Counted from the first letter of the stretch, positions 1-7,408 are shown. The stretch is 38,465 nt of DNA from Chitinophagaceae bacterium (GCA_019247775.1 JAFBAN010000182.1:1-38465); one strand, 5' to 3'. A program made the numbers and translations. Notes: a model not told the origin generated them from the sequence alone.

Positions 1-742
1 GAGATTTTTTTTCGGGCGTTTCATGTGCAAAATAGCCGCGGGCAAACATATCCCTCGAATGAGCGATCGCCACACGGCGCATGGCGGTATCTGCCGCAAG
101 CGCTTTCAGTCCGCGTGATACCCGCTCTTCGTTCACCATTTCCAGCATCCTGGCTTCAAGATCGGGACGTTCTTTCACCGTGCTGTCGCGGAAAGGCAGG
201 GTGACCATTTCGTCAGACTCGGGCTCTACGGTCATCTTGGTCATGGATCGTTTGATCGCTTCATTGAATACCGGGGTGAGTTTTTCCTGTGCCCATTCTG
301 CGGGGGGTGTGAGAAAAGCCACTGCCTTGCTTGCTTCCGCCTGGTCTGAGAAACTGTCGGAAAAAGGAACCGATACAAACAGTAAAGCCAGTACACAGGT
401 GGTAATAAATGCATTGACGATGCCAGGCAATACGCCAAATGCGTGATTGATCCTGCTTTTCCAGACAGAAGGCGGCAGATCGCGCAATAATCTTCGTGAG
501 AGCCATGACAGCAGCAGGCCCGAAATAAGCAAAATGGAAAGAAAGGAAACCGGCAATAACCAGGGCGAGGCCTGGGCTATACGGCCGAAAATACTGGCCA
601 CGTATGGGTATCCAAAAAATGCGATCACCACACTGCCTACCCAGATCAGCAGATCGGCTGTTGCATGGATGAACCCTTTCAGGACGGCGAGCCAGATGGA
701 AAAAAGCGCGGCAATGACCAATATCAGATCAGGAATATTCAT
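1..742 (-). CDS. CvpA family protein fused to a CAP (SCP/PR1) domain, partial
   Basis: The gene is open to the window edge, so its C-terminus is missing; 247 codons are visible. The N-terminal part reads MNIPDLILVIAALFSIWLAV and contains about four hydrophobic segments (roughly residues 4-20, 27-45, 56-78 and 98-118), as in the CvpA (colicin V production) membrane family. After a linker of about 60 residues a CAP-type sequence begins near residue 210 (LEARMLEMVNEERVSRGLK, then a conserved H in AIAHSRDMF and YFAHE). CAP domains are normally secreted, so I infer that the second half faces the periplasm. I chose the ATG at 742 because CvpA proteins begin with a short polar stretch directly before helix 1; an in-frame ATG seven codons upstream (763) is possible. 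Role unknown; the domain assignment is fairly sure. Confidence 0.8.
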   Translation of the reverse strand, partial: MNIPDLILVIAALFSIWLAVLKGFIHATADLLIWVGSVVIAFFGYPYVASIFGRIAQASPWLLPVSFLSILLISGLLLSWLSRRLLRDLPPSVWKSRINHAFGVLPGIVNAFITTCVLALLFVSVPFSDSFSDQAEASKAVAFLTPPAEWAQEKLTPVFNEAIKRSMTKMTVEPESDEMVTLPFRDSTVKERPDLEARMLEMVNEERVSRGLKALAADTAMRRVAIAHSRDMFARGYFAHETPEKKS

Positions 743-904
743 GAAAATGATGCAGTCGGCCATCAATATCGCTAACGCAGACCACACCAGGATATTCCTT
801 CACCACGCGTTTGACAGAACTACAGGCCGCTTCACGCAAGATCACACAAAAAAAGTGCCGCCATCGCGAAGCAATAGTGCCGGATGCAATGTGGGATGAA
901 TGTA

Positions 905-1270
905 CTAACTATTAACATTCTCTTTCGGCGGAAGGCTGAAAACCGGGATCGATTTGGCAGCGCATACCGTTTCGATGGCCGCCACGATCGCCTTGCCGAA
1001 AGAAACCGGATAATAGGTTTCATTAACGGGAAAATCGAACAGGTCGCGCCGGAGATTGGAGGCCACGATGAAAGGATCCGGCAGGTAGGCCAGAACAGGG
1101 TGCACCGCGGTTACATGGTACTCCATTACGGTTGTCTCTTTCTGCAAAACCTGGGCATGGTAAATGATGCCGTTAAAAACAAACCTGATGGAAAATGAAA
1201 GGGAAGCTTCGGCCGGATCGGGAAAACCGAGTCCGGGCTCCGGAACAGGCATCTCATAGGATGTATGCAT
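905..1270 (-). CDS. hypothetical protein, 121 aa
   Basis: I do not recognise this protein. It has no signal peptide, membrane segment or Cys cluster. It starts MHTSYEMPVPEPGLGFPDPA and has alternating hydrophobic stretches (SFSIRFVFNGIIYHAQV, VMEYHVTAVHPVLAYLPD) that suggest a small soluble alpha/beta fold. The composition looks like a real protein and the opposite-strand frames do not. It lies divergent from the asparaginase homologue, with about 160 bp between the two starts, and upstream of the CvpA-CAP gene in the same direction, 162 bp away. A single-copy cytosolic protein of unknown role is the most that can be said. Confidence 0.6.
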   Translation of the reverse strand: MHTSYEMPVPEPGLGFPDPAEASLSFSIRFVFNGIIYHAQVLQKETTVMEYHVTAVHPVLAYLPDPFIVASNLRRDLFDFPVNETYYPVSFGKAIVAAIETVCAAKSIPVFSLPPKENVNS

Positions 1271-1405
1271 TGCGTGCTTTTCGGTTTAAGTAGAAAATAA
1301 TATGCCAAACCTTGGTTTACAGGGCCCCCGGGGTGGTTTTACCACAGAATAACCCACAGTGCCGAAATCGGCTGTTGATAAAAAGCCGGATAATTGACTT
1401 TCTTC

Positions 1406-1413
1406 TACCTTTG
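1406..1413 (+). promoter_or_regulatory. putative -7 box of the asparaginase homologue
   Basis: TACCTTTG matches the Bacteroidota -7 consensus TAnnTTTG and ends 20 bp before the ATG at 1434, giving a 5' leader of only about 12-15 nt. No TTG is present at the usual 19-20 bp upstream, so the -33 element is weak or absent. Confidence 0.45.
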
Positions 1414-1433
1414 ATCCAAACCTCGCGGGCACC

Positions 1434-1931
1434 ATGATCAGGATCTTTATCACCGGCGGCACTTTCGACAAGGAATACAATGAATTGACGGGTGAGCTGT
1501 ATTTCAAGGATACGCATATGCAGGAGCTGCTGGATAAAGGGCGCTGCCGGCTCGATATCCAGATACGCACGCTGATGATGATCGACAGCCTGGAGATGAC
1601 CGAAGAAGACCGTGAGCTCATCGCCCACCAGTGTAACCATTGTGAGGAGGACCGGATCGTGATCACCCATGGCACGGATACGATGGCGCTCACCGCAAAA
1701 CTGCTGGCCGAAAAAGTACCCGACAAAACGATCGTACTTACCGGCGCCATGATCCCTATCAAATTCGGCAGTTCAGATGGGCTGTTCAATCTCGGCGGTG
1801 CACTTGCTTTTGTGCAAACCCTGCCACCCGGCGTTTATGTGGCAATGAACGGCCGTTGGTTCAATTGGGATAATGTGCAAAAAAATAAGCTGACCGGCGT
1901 ATTTGAAGAGATCAAAAAACCGGCTTCCTGA
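1434..1931 (+). CDS. single-domain asparaginase-family protein
   Basis: The 165-residue protein matches only the N-terminal domain of type I/II L-asparaginases, which are usually about 330 residues. Both catalytic threonine motifs are visible: TGGTFD near residues 8-13 and THGTDTMALTA near 78-88, followed by VLTGAMIPI and the SDGLFNLGGAL segment. The C-terminal domain, which in classic enzymes completes the substrate pocket and the dimer interface, is missing; the reading frame ends cleanly and no remnant follows before the next gene. Short asparaginase-domain proteins are known in many bacteria, so this is probably a stable short form rather than a broken gene. Asparagine or a related amide is a plausible substrate, but activity is not shown. 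Cytosolic; no signal peptide. Confidence 0.82.
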   Translation: MIRIFITGGTFDKEYNELTGELYFKDTHMQELLDKGRCRLDIQIRTLMMIDSLEMTEEDRELIAHQCNHCEEDRIVITHGTDTMALTAKLLAEKVPDKTIVLTGAMIPIKFGSSDGLFNLGGALAFVQTLPPGVYVAMNGRWFNWDNVQKNKLTGVFEEIKKPAS

Positions 1932-2037
1932 ACCTGCCGCCACCGGCATTCCCCAAAAAATATTGCACCTGCTGATGTGAACGCAAATGCCGTTATGTAA
2001 TCTCATGCGCGGCTGCATCTAAGTGGAAACCACTGTT

Positions 2038-3387
2038 ATGAAATCAGCATTGGAACTGCAGGTTCCGAAACCCTGCCATGAGAACTGGAATGCCATGACT
2101 CCGGCCGATAAAGGAAGGTTCTGCGGAGCATGCAGCAAACAGGTCATTGATTTCAGTCTGATGAGCGATACGCAGATCATCCAGTATTTTAACCAGGCAA
2201 AAGGAAATACCTGCGGCCGCTTCAGCACCGACCAGCTGAACCGCGTACTCGAAGAAACAAAGCCGCCGCAGAAAAAAAACTGGCGTTGGGCAGTAGCGGC
2301 GGTTCTGGGATTTATTTGGATGAACCGGTTGGGTGCGCAACAGGTACAGAAATGCAATCTTATTGTGGGCAAAACAGCGGTGCTTGTTAAACCTGCGCTG
2401 GACACAAAAAAAGAGCAAGCTTTCGGTGGCGCCGTTGACATGGTAGCGATGCCGGCAAGCAAATCTGTAACGGGCAAGGTAACAGATGACAAGGGTATGC
2501 CGGTTCCCGGTGCTGCCGTAATCGTAGATAAACCAAGTAAAACTGGCACGGTTACCGGCGCAGATGGAACTTTCAGGATCGATATTGCCGAAGCCACGCG
2601 GCCGCATAAACTCACCGTAGCATCGGTCGGTTATATCACTATCGAAAAAACGATACTTCCCTGGCAGGTCAAAACAGAGATCAGGATCAGCTTGTCGACG
2701 GAGATATTGGGTGATGTCGCTATTGTGATATCAAAGCCAAGAAAGATCCAGGTGGAAGGCATGGTAGTGGATGAGAAAAATAAACCCATTTCTTCAGCCA
2801 ACATCTATTCGGGGAACAGGCTGGTGGCCGAGAGCAGGAATGACGGCTATTTTGAATTCCTGGCAAATGCAGGTAGCGTAGGCTTTAACATTAAAGTGGA
2901 ATCACCGGGCTATGAAACAGAAGATTCGGTTATCGCCGCGGGAGATGAGGAAATGAACCTTCGCGTGATCATGAAAGCAAAACTCGTGATACCGGACGAG
3001 ATCGTAGTTATAGGGATGACCAGATCTGTACACCAGCACAAACGCAGGTTGGCAGACACTATAATATCCATAAGACCCACCGCAGCCCAGGCGATCAATT
3101 TTTTTCCGGCAAAGGAAGTCCCAGCGATCCTGCAACCGCATGTATTTCCTAATCCGGTGCCTAAAAACGGGCAGGTTCACCTCAGTCTCCCAATTGCTGG
3201 CAATTTCCAGGCTCAATTATTAGATGAGAAAGGTATTTCCCTGTTGTCCGTGAAATTGAAGGCGCTGAGCAAGCAGCAAAATGTTCCGCTGCAGTTGCCC
3301 CAAAACCTGCCTGCAGGCCTGTATTTACTGCAGTTAGTGAATGTACAGACCCGCCAGACAACCACAGAAAAACTGCTGGTTCAGTAA
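2038..3387 (+). CDS. CxxC-domain, carboxypeptidase-regulatory-domain protein with T9SS sorting domain
   Basis: With the ATG at 2038 the protein has 449 residues; a GTG at 2023 would add five. The N-terminal ~60 residues contain the CHENWNAMT...FCGACSKQVIDFS pattern (Cys 13, 29, 32 and 59), a small Cys-rich domain common in Bacteroidota and possibly metal-binding. A basic stretch (PPQKKNWRW) and a hydrophobic helix at about 83-98 follow. Two CarboxypepD_reg-like beta-sandwich repeats come next (VTGKVTDDKGMPVPGAAVI and VEGMVVDEKNKPISSANIY). The last ~80 residues begin VFPNPVPKNGQVHLSL and end LPAGLYLLQLVNVQTRQTT, the pattern of a type A T9SS C-terminal domain. A cytosolic Cys domain on a putatively secreted protein is odd; the helix may act as an internal signal anchor. 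Ligand and role are unknown. Confidence 0.75.
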   Translation: MKSALELQVPKPCHENWNAMTPADKGRFCGACSKQVIDFSLMSDTQIIQYFNQAKGNTCGRFSTDQLNRVLEETKPPQKKNWRWAVAAVLGFIWMNRLGAQQVQKCNLIVGKTAVLVKPALDTKKEQAFGGAVDMVAMPASKSVTGKVTDDKGMPVPGAAVIVDKPSKTGTVTGADGTFRIDIAEATRPHKLTVASVGYITIEKTILPWQVKTEIRISLSTEILGDVAIVISKPRKIQVEGMVVDEKNKPISSANIYSGNRLVAESRNDGYFEFLANAGSVGFNIKVESPGYETEDSVIAAGDEEMNLRVIMKAKLVIPDEIVVIGMTRSVHQHKRRLADTIISIRPTAAQAINFFPAKEVPAILQPHVFPNPVPKNGQVHLSLPIAGNFQAQLLDEKGISLLSVKLKALSKQQNVPLQLPQNLPAGLYLLQLVNVQTRQTTTEKLLVQ

Positions 3388-3403
3388 AACCAATAACCCT
3401 GAA

Positions 3404-3432
3404 AGCGGGAAAGCATGCCGACCTAACCCGCT
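3404..3432 (+). terminator. hairpin after the T9SS-domain gene
   Basis: AGCGGG pairs with CCCGCT across a 17-nt loop, with a few extra flanking pairs (CTGA/CAG). No clear T-run follows, so termination is uncertain. Confidence 0.3.
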
Positions 3433-3466
3433 CAGAATGAATATTTCTGGGTTTTATTCCACATTT

Positions 3467-3497
3467 TTGGCAGTTACCACCTCACGGCCTATTTTTG
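3467..3497 (+). promoter_or_regulatory. consensus promoter of the tRNA-Ser/tRNA-Pro unit
   Basis: TTG at 3467-3469 (within TTTTTGG) is followed after exactly 20 bp by TATTTTTG at 3490-3497, a full match to the Bacteroidota TTG-N19/20-TAnnTTTG promoter. The tRNA-Ser gene begins 28 bp after the -7 box. It is the best promoter match in the window. Confidence 0.7.
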
Positions 3498-3524
3498 CAG
3501 CCCTTCTCTGAAAAGAGCAGGAAC

Positions 3525-3613
3525 GGTGAGGTGGGTGAGTGGCTCAAACCAGTAGTTTGCTAAACTGCCGTACGGGTCAAACTGTACCGAGGGTTCGAAT
3601 CCCTCCCTCACCG
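3525..3613 (+). tRNA. tRNA-Ser(GCT)
   Basis: Cloverleaf of 89 nt. The acceptor stem GGTGAGG (3525-3531) pairs with CCTCACC (3606-3612), discriminator G 3613. The anticodon stem is GTAGT/ACTGC around the loop TTGCTAA, giving anticodon GCT (reads AGC/AGU). A long variable arm, typical of serine tRNAs, precedes the T-arm GAGGG-TTCGAAT-CCCTC. The terminal CCA is not encoded (GCT follows). Confidence 0.95.
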
Positions 3614-3617
3614 CTGA

Positions 3618-3694
3618 GAATATTGAACAAGGCACAAGGAATTTTGAGCAGTTGAATTCCTACTTCAGAAATCCTTGATCCTTGTTCAATATTC
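3618..3694. repeat. imperfect inverted repeat between the two tRNAs
   Basis: The arms at 3618-3644 and 3668-3694 match at about 23 of 27 positions when one is reverse-complemented (core GAATATTGAACAAGG), with a 23-nt loop. The arms are themselves made of reiterated words (GAACAAGG, CACAAGGA). It fills almost all of the space between tRNA-Ser and tRNA-Pro and would form a long RNA hairpin in a joint transcript. It may be a dispersed palindromic element; a role as an RNA-processing signal is only a guess. Confidence 0.75.
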
Positions 3695-3702
3695 CAAAGG
3701 CC

Positions 3703-3776
3703 CGGGAAGTAGCGCAGGCCGGTAGCGCACCTGGTTTGGGACCAGGGGGTCGCAGGTTCGAATCCTGTCTTCCCGA
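3703..3776 (+). tRNA. tRNA-Pro(TGG)
   Basis: Cloverleaf of 74 nt. The acceptor stem CGGGAAG (3703-3709) pairs with CTTCCCG (3769-3775), discriminator A 3776. The anticodon stem CCTGG/CCAGG encloses TTTGGGA, so the anticodon is TGG. The T-arm is GCAGG-TTCGAAT-CCTGT. No CCA is encoded. It lies 89 bp after tRNA-Ser, has no promoter of its own that I can see, and is probably co-transcribed. Confidence 0.95.
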
Positions 3777-3779
3777 CGA

Positions 3780-3809
3780 AGAGCGATCAGAAATGGTTGC
3801 TCTTTTTTA
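3780..3809 (+). terminator. terminator after tRNA-Pro
   Basis: AGAGC (3780-3784) pairs with GCTCT (3799-3803), with two weaker pairs inside, followed by a run of six T. It starts four bases after the end of the tRNA. Confidence 0.65.
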
Positions 3810-3816
3810 TTTTCCA

Positions 3817-3877
3817 CCGGTCGCGCACCCGCTGCCCGGGTTGGATGTTCCTTGGTTCGAATCCTTTCTTCCGACCA
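3817..3877 (+). pseudogene. decayed tRNA-Pro copy lacking its 5' end
   Basis: The segment is collinear with the tRNA-Pro gene from the D-loop onward at an offset of 98-99 bp: CCGGTCGCGCACC matches CCGGTAGCGCACC, and the 3' part GGTTCGAATCCTTTCTTCC matches GGTTCGAATCCTGTCTTCC. The anticodon region has diverged and the T-stem (CTTGG/CCTTT) no longer pairs well. The 5' acceptor strand is missing. It could be a tandem-duplication remnant or the scar of an element that integrated at the tRNA 3' end; no integrase gene is present. Confidence 0.6.
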
Positions 3878-3883
3878 AACAGA

Positions 3884-5068
3884 TTATTTCGAAGTAAGTA
3901 TCAGAACCGTATTGTCGTCAAAGTTGCACACCAGGATGTCCGCTTTCCGGTCGCCGTTTATGTCTTTGATGGCAATCCCGTCCGGCCTTTGTCCGGCACT
4001 GATGGTCTGGGTTTTCCGGACACCATTTTTCGACATGAAGAAAAGGCTGATGCTTTTATCGTTGTAGTTTGTTACTGCAATATCGTTGATGCCATCGTCA
4101 TCCAGATCGCCTATGGCCACGCGGCTCGGGCTTTTCCCGGTCTTGAATGGAGATCCGGGTAAGGTCAGAAATCCGCCTTTGCCGTCGCCCGACAAGATCC
4201 AAAGACCATCAGAGCCCCTGCTTTCCGCCGTAATAGTTGGCGAGTTGACGATAGCGAGGTCCATCGTACCGTCTCCATTCACATCACCGATCGAAACGCC
4301 AAAAGGTGCGGCACCACAGGAGAAAGGAGAACCTGGAGCTTCCACAAATTTGCCGTCGCCCTGGCCTATCAATACCGTCGCATTATTGCCTTCGAGGTTT
4401 GTTGTAACTATGTCGGGCTTACCATCCCTGTTTATATCCGCAGATCGCAGCCTTTGATAAGGGCGCTTGCCTACACTGAAAAAAGTTTCGCTTGCAAAAT
4501 GGCCCTTACCATCACCGTACAAAACCACAATTTTATTTTCACCCCAATCGTCCGTTGCCAGGTCAATATTGCCATCGGCGTTGAAATCTGCAGCAGCTAT
4601 TCCGTGGGTATGTGGTTTTGCATGAACAGGAAAAGGCGAACCTGCAGCTTGCCGAAACTGCCCCTTTCCATTGCCGATAAAAACGGAAAGCAAGCTCGCT
4701 TCGGTATTGGCGATACACAGGTCAGGGATACCGTCGTTATTAACATCCGTTATAGCGATATCGTTGGGAAATTTATTTGCGCTAAACGGAGAACCTGCTG
4801 CGTGAACGAATTTACCTTTGCCGTCATTCAAAAAAACAGAAAGTGTACCATCAGTCGCATTAGCGATCACCATATCAGCAAGTCCATCTTTGTTGAAGTC
4901 AGCTGTTTCAATACTCCCGGGGCCGTTTCCGGTTTTCAAAGGACTTGTCTTAAAAGAAATGTCAGCGGTGGGTTCGGCCGATTTATTGTTTTGATTATCG
5001 CAACTGAAAATGGCCAGACCCGCCATGCTTATAATTACGCCACTGATCGTCAAAGTTGATTTGTTCAT
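3884..5068 (-). CDS. FG-GAP/VCBS repeat lipoprotein
   Basis: The 394-residue protein has a lipoprotein signal: MNKS, a hydrophobic segment to about residue 20, then FSC with Cys 23 as the likely lipidated residue, followed by a polar linker. The rest is a series of about seven FG-GAP/VCBS repeats, each with an Asp-rich calcium-type loop (DFNKDGLAD, DVNNDGIPD, DFNADGNID, DINRDGKPD, DVNGDGTMD, DLDDDGIND, DINGDRKAD). Seven such blades suit a beta-propeller. The recurrent phrase GSPF marks repeat boundaries. It is probably anchored in the outer membrane or on the cell surface, with a binding or adhesion role; the ligand cannot be read from the sequence. It stands alone, convergent with the tRNA unit and divergent from the response regulator. 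Confidence 0.88.
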   Translation of the reverse strand: MNKSTLTISGVIISMAGLAIFSCDNQNNKSAEPTADISFKTSPLKTGNGPGSIETADFNKDGLADMVIANATDGTLSVFLNDGKGKFVHAAGSPFSANKFPNDIAITDVNNDGIPDLCIANTEASLLSVFIGNGKGQFRQAAGSPFPVHAKPHTHGIAAADFNADGNIDLATDDWGENKIVVLYGDGKGHFASETFFSVGKRPYQRLRSADINRDGKPDIVTTNLEGNNATVLIGQGDGKFVEAPGSPFSCGAAPFGVSIGDVNGDGTMDLAIVNSPTITAESRGSDGLWILSGDGKGGFLTLPGSPFKTGKSPSRVAIGDLDDDGINDIAVTNYNDKSISLFFMSKNGVRKTQTISAGQRPDGIAIKDINGDRKADILVCNFDDNTVLILTSK

Positions 5069-5231
5069 ATGGCTTTTAATTTATGTCTGACCGTAGCATT
5101 GAAATTAACAAATTTTGATCATGCAGCGAGCGCCCTGCACTGAAGGTCATCGCGAAAATCAATAAGCCATCTGCGGGCAGCCCCGTCCCATTAAACAGCG
5201 GTATCAAAAAGATATTTTTTAACATGGTTTT

Positions 5232-5268
5232 CTGGCGGCCATTTCCTATTTTACAAACTGGTCGCCAG
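5232..5268. repeat. inverted repeat in the lipoprotein/regulator intergenic region
   Basis: CTGGCGGCC and GGTCGCCAG pair at eight of nine positions around 19 nt. It lies in the 290-bp gap between two divergent genes, about 90 bp before the response regulator start, and could be an operator or an RNA hairpin. Nothing else in this gap is recognisable. Confidence 0.35.
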
Positions 5269-5358
5269 CCAAACATACTTAGATCGCATTCGGTCACTCC
5301 CCCATAGGCCTAATATTGCGATAGCTGGTTTTAATATTACCGTTAATTAGCAGTAGCT

Positions 5359-6012
5359 ATGATCACTATTGGCCTGATCGATGACCATGAAATATTTCGT
5401 GTGTCTTTCAGATCTTATCTCGAGATGTCAGGTTGTTATACCGTTGTCATCGAGGCTTCTAACGGCCAGCAATTCCTGGATACGCTGGAGCTTGTGGAAC
5501 TGAAACCGGATATCGTTCTGACAGATTTTCAGATGCCGGGGTTAAGCGGGCTGGATGTTTCGAGAGAACTAAAACTGAGATATCCCGATATCAAAGTCGT
5601 TCAGCTTACAGCGTATTGCCACCATCATCTGGTTTGTAAAATGGCCAAAGAAGGTGCAGATGGCTTAGTTGCAAAAAGCGCTTCACTTGAGGTGCTGAAC
5701 GAGGTTATACAACGTGTACTGAACGGCATCAAGGTTTTTGGAGACGAAGCAGGGGACATCCATAACTTTTTTCCTATTGCAGGCCCGACGGGAGAATTTC
5801 CGACACTGTCGCCCAAACAAGTGGATTTCATAAAACTTTGTGCTGTTCCGCACCATACCTATAAAGCGATTGCAAATGAATTACAGCTCAGCCCAAAAAC
5901 TGTAGATCGGTATCGCGATATACTTTTCAAAAAACTCAATGTAACCAGCAGGACCGGACTGACTATTTATGCGCTGCAGAATGGAATTATTAACCTGTCG
6001 AGTTTGAGTTAG
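5359..6012 (+). CDS. NarL/FixJ-type response regulator, orphan
   Basis: The 217-residue protein has a receiver domain at about 1-120 with the acidic pair D8/D9, phospho-acceptor D56 (IVLTDFQMPG), the Thr of VVQLTAY and the Lys of LVAKSA. A LuxR-type helix-turn-helix follows at about 150-212 (TLSPKQVDFIKL...AIANELQLSPKTVDRYRDIL). The ATG at 5359 directly precedes the first beta strand. No kinase gene lies next to it, so its partner is elsewhere; the kinase encoded at 10055 is the only candidate in the window, and it has its own regulator. The architecture and the IDDHEIFR start resemble the regulator at 10836. Targets are unknown. Confidence 0.93.
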   Translation: MITIGLIDDHEIFRVSFRSYLEMSGCYTVVIEASNGQQFLDTLELVELKPDIVLTDFQMPGLSGLDVSRELKLRYPDIKVVQLTAYCHHHLVCKMAKEGADGLVAKSASLEVLNEVIQRVLNGIKVFGDEAGDIHNFFPIAGPTGEFPTLSPKQVDFIKLCAVPHHTYKAIANELQLSPKTVDRYRDILFKKLNVTSRTGLTIYALQNGIINLSSLS

Positions 6013-6036
6013 TCTACAAACTTTAAGAAAGACTGT

Positions 6037-6351
6037 TCAACGCATTCCTTCAGAACTGTCCATCTCGTACAAGCGCAGCCGGTTTTTGAGGGCAAGGATT
6101 TCGTTTTGCATTTCATGGATACGCTCCAGCAGATTTCTGACTACATCGATACCTTCCAGGTTAATTCCGAGTTCTTCGTGGAGTCTTACAAGTTTTTCGG
6201 CCTCAGGCAGTTGGGTTATACCGATACACTGAGTCTCATTCACGGTTACCGTCTCGATCAGCCCATATTCCTGCAGCGAACTGAAAAAAGAGACTTCGAT
6301 GCCATGCTGGCGGCATAAAAGATCGATCGGTATGAATGCAGTCGTTTCCAT
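6037..6351 (-). CDS. cbpM: chaperone modulator CbpM
   Basis: The 104-residue protein has the MerR-like architecture of CbpM: an N-terminal helix-turn-helix-like region (IPIDLLCRQHGIEVSFFSSL...YGLIE) and a C-terminal coiled-coil helix (VVRNLLERIHEMQNEILALKNR). In E. coli CbpM binds the J domain of CbpA and inhibits it. The gene begins nine bases after the cbpA stop codon on the same strand, the usual cbpA-cbpM order, so co-expression is expected. Confidence 0.88.
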   Translation of the reverse strand: METTAFIPIDLLCRQHGIEVSFFSSLQEYGLIETVTVNETQCIGITQLPEAEKLVRLHEELGINLEGIDVVRNLLERIHEMQNEILALKNRLRLYEMDSSEGMR

Positions 6352-6360
6352 ATAAAAAAA

Positions 6361-7242
6361 TTATTTCGAGATAGCCGCAAGTTTTTCAAAAAGTTCTTTC
6401 TGCTGTTCGTTAAGCTTAGTCGGTATCCGGATTTGATACGTCATGTACAGGTCACCAAATTCATTTTCTCTCTTGTACACGGGAAAACCCTTCCCTTTCA
6501 ACCTGGTTTTGGTTCCATTCTGGGTTTCCGGTTTTACTTTGAGTTTGATCTTTCCACCCAGCGTATCGACGGTGATTTCTCCTCCAAGTACAGCTGTAAA
6601 CAGGTCCAGTTCCAGTGTAGTGTACAGATCATCCCCGTCTCGTCTAAAACGCAGATCATTGGCGATGGAGAATGTAATATAGAGATCGCCGTCGGGACCA
6701 CCATTGACACCTTTACCTCCATAACCTTTTAAGCGTATGGTCTGTCCGTTCGCCACGCCGGCGGGGATCGTTATTCTTACACTTTTGCCGTTGATAGAAA
6801 GTGTCTGTGCATGGGTGGTATATGCGTCTGCGAGCGTTAGCTGTAGTTCGCTGTTATAATCCTGTCCGCGGAATTTCGTTTGGCGAGTACTGCCTGATCC
6901 GAACATGGAGCCAAAAAAATCAGAAAAGTCATTTTCCCCGAATCCTCCCGAAAATTCCTGCCCATCGCCATAAGACTGTCTGTCCTGCGTTTGCCGTGCT
7001 TTTTCATATTCCTCACCGTGCTCCCAGTTTTCGCCGTACTTGTCGTATTTCTTTCGCTTTTCCGGATCGCTCAGTACTTCGTTAGCTTCATTGATCTGCT
7101 GAAATTTCTTATGTGCCTCTTTGTCATTAGGGTTTACATCGGGATGAAGCTTGCGTGCGAGTTTACGATAGGCTTTTTTGATGTCGTCGTCGGTTGCGGT
7201 TTTAGGGACGCCCAATATGCCATAATAATCGATAAATGCCAT
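6361..7242 (-). CDS. cbpA: DnaJ-family co-chaperone CbpA
   Basis: The 293-residue protein has a J domain at about 1-70 with the HPD motif at residues 33-35, a Gly/Phe-rich linker at about 80-125 and two C-terminal beta domains (LQLTLADAY...[17 protein letters not shown]). There is no zinc-finger domain, which separates CbpA from DnaJ. It is expected to stimulate the ATPase of DnaK and act on unfolded proteins in the cytosol, under control of CbpM encoded just downstream. The start ATG at 7242 matters for the duplication described elsewhere: a vestige of its first codons reappears near 8360-8380. Confidence 0.92.
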   Translation of the reverse strand: MAFIDYYGILGVPKTATDDDIKKAYRKLARKLHPDVNPNDKEAHKKFQQINEANEVLSDPEKRKKYDKYGENWEHGEEYEKARQTQDRQSYGDGQEFSGGFGENDFSDFFGSMFGSGSTRQTKFRGQDYNSELQLTLADAYTTHAQTLSINGKSVRITIPAGVANGQTIRLKGYGGKGVNGGPDGDLYITFSIANDLRFRRDGDDLYTTLELDLFTAVLGGEITVDTLGGKIKLKVKPETQNGTKTRLKGKGFPVYKRENEFGDLYMTYQIRIPTKLNEQQKELFEKLAAISK

Positions 7243-7279
7243 AGAATGGTTTGTCTGAATTCGGAAGCAGGTGTTTTGG

Positions 7280-7299
7280 GACCGTGTAAAATTACGGTC
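7280..7299. promoter_or_regulatory. inverted repeat upstream of cbpA, possible operator
   Basis: GACCGTGTAAAATTACGGTC is a perfect GACCGT/ACGGTC dyad with an 8-bp spacer, about 40 bp upstream of the cbpA start. A related sequence, GACCGTAATTTTACCGT, lies directly before the start at 16401. It could be an operator or form part of a promoter; not proven. Confidence 0.4.
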
Positions 7300-7408
7300 T
7301 TAGGAAGGGGCTGAACCCCATCCAGCCCGGGACCAATCAGAAGACATTGGCTTTCAGCCATCAATGCAACCACGGGCAAGGACTAAGTTAGGTAAAAGTC
7401 TCCAATAA

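Noticed and set aside
447..899. Plus-strand frame of 150 codons at the left end
   Set aside because: It lies opposite the CvpA-CAP gene, whose translation has recognisable domains; the plus-strand product has none.
3618..3877. An integrated element at the tRNA-Pro gene
   Set aside because: The tRNA-like copy lies only 99 bp away and no integrase or cargo is between; only a past event could be argued.
3682..3897. Plus-strand frame running through tRNA-Pro
   Set aside because: It overlaps a complete tRNA gene and its terminator and cannot be a normal protein-coding gene.
4454..5059. Plus-strand frame of 201 codons opposite the FG-GAP lipoprotein
   Set aside because: It is antisense to the calcium-loop repeats of the lipoprotein, and its Ile/Lys/Arg-rich product shows no domain.
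5076..5297. Minus-strand frame of 73 codons between lipoprotein and regulator
   Set aside because: No motif, no start signal, and composition unlike neighbouring genes; it covers the hairpin at 5232-5268.
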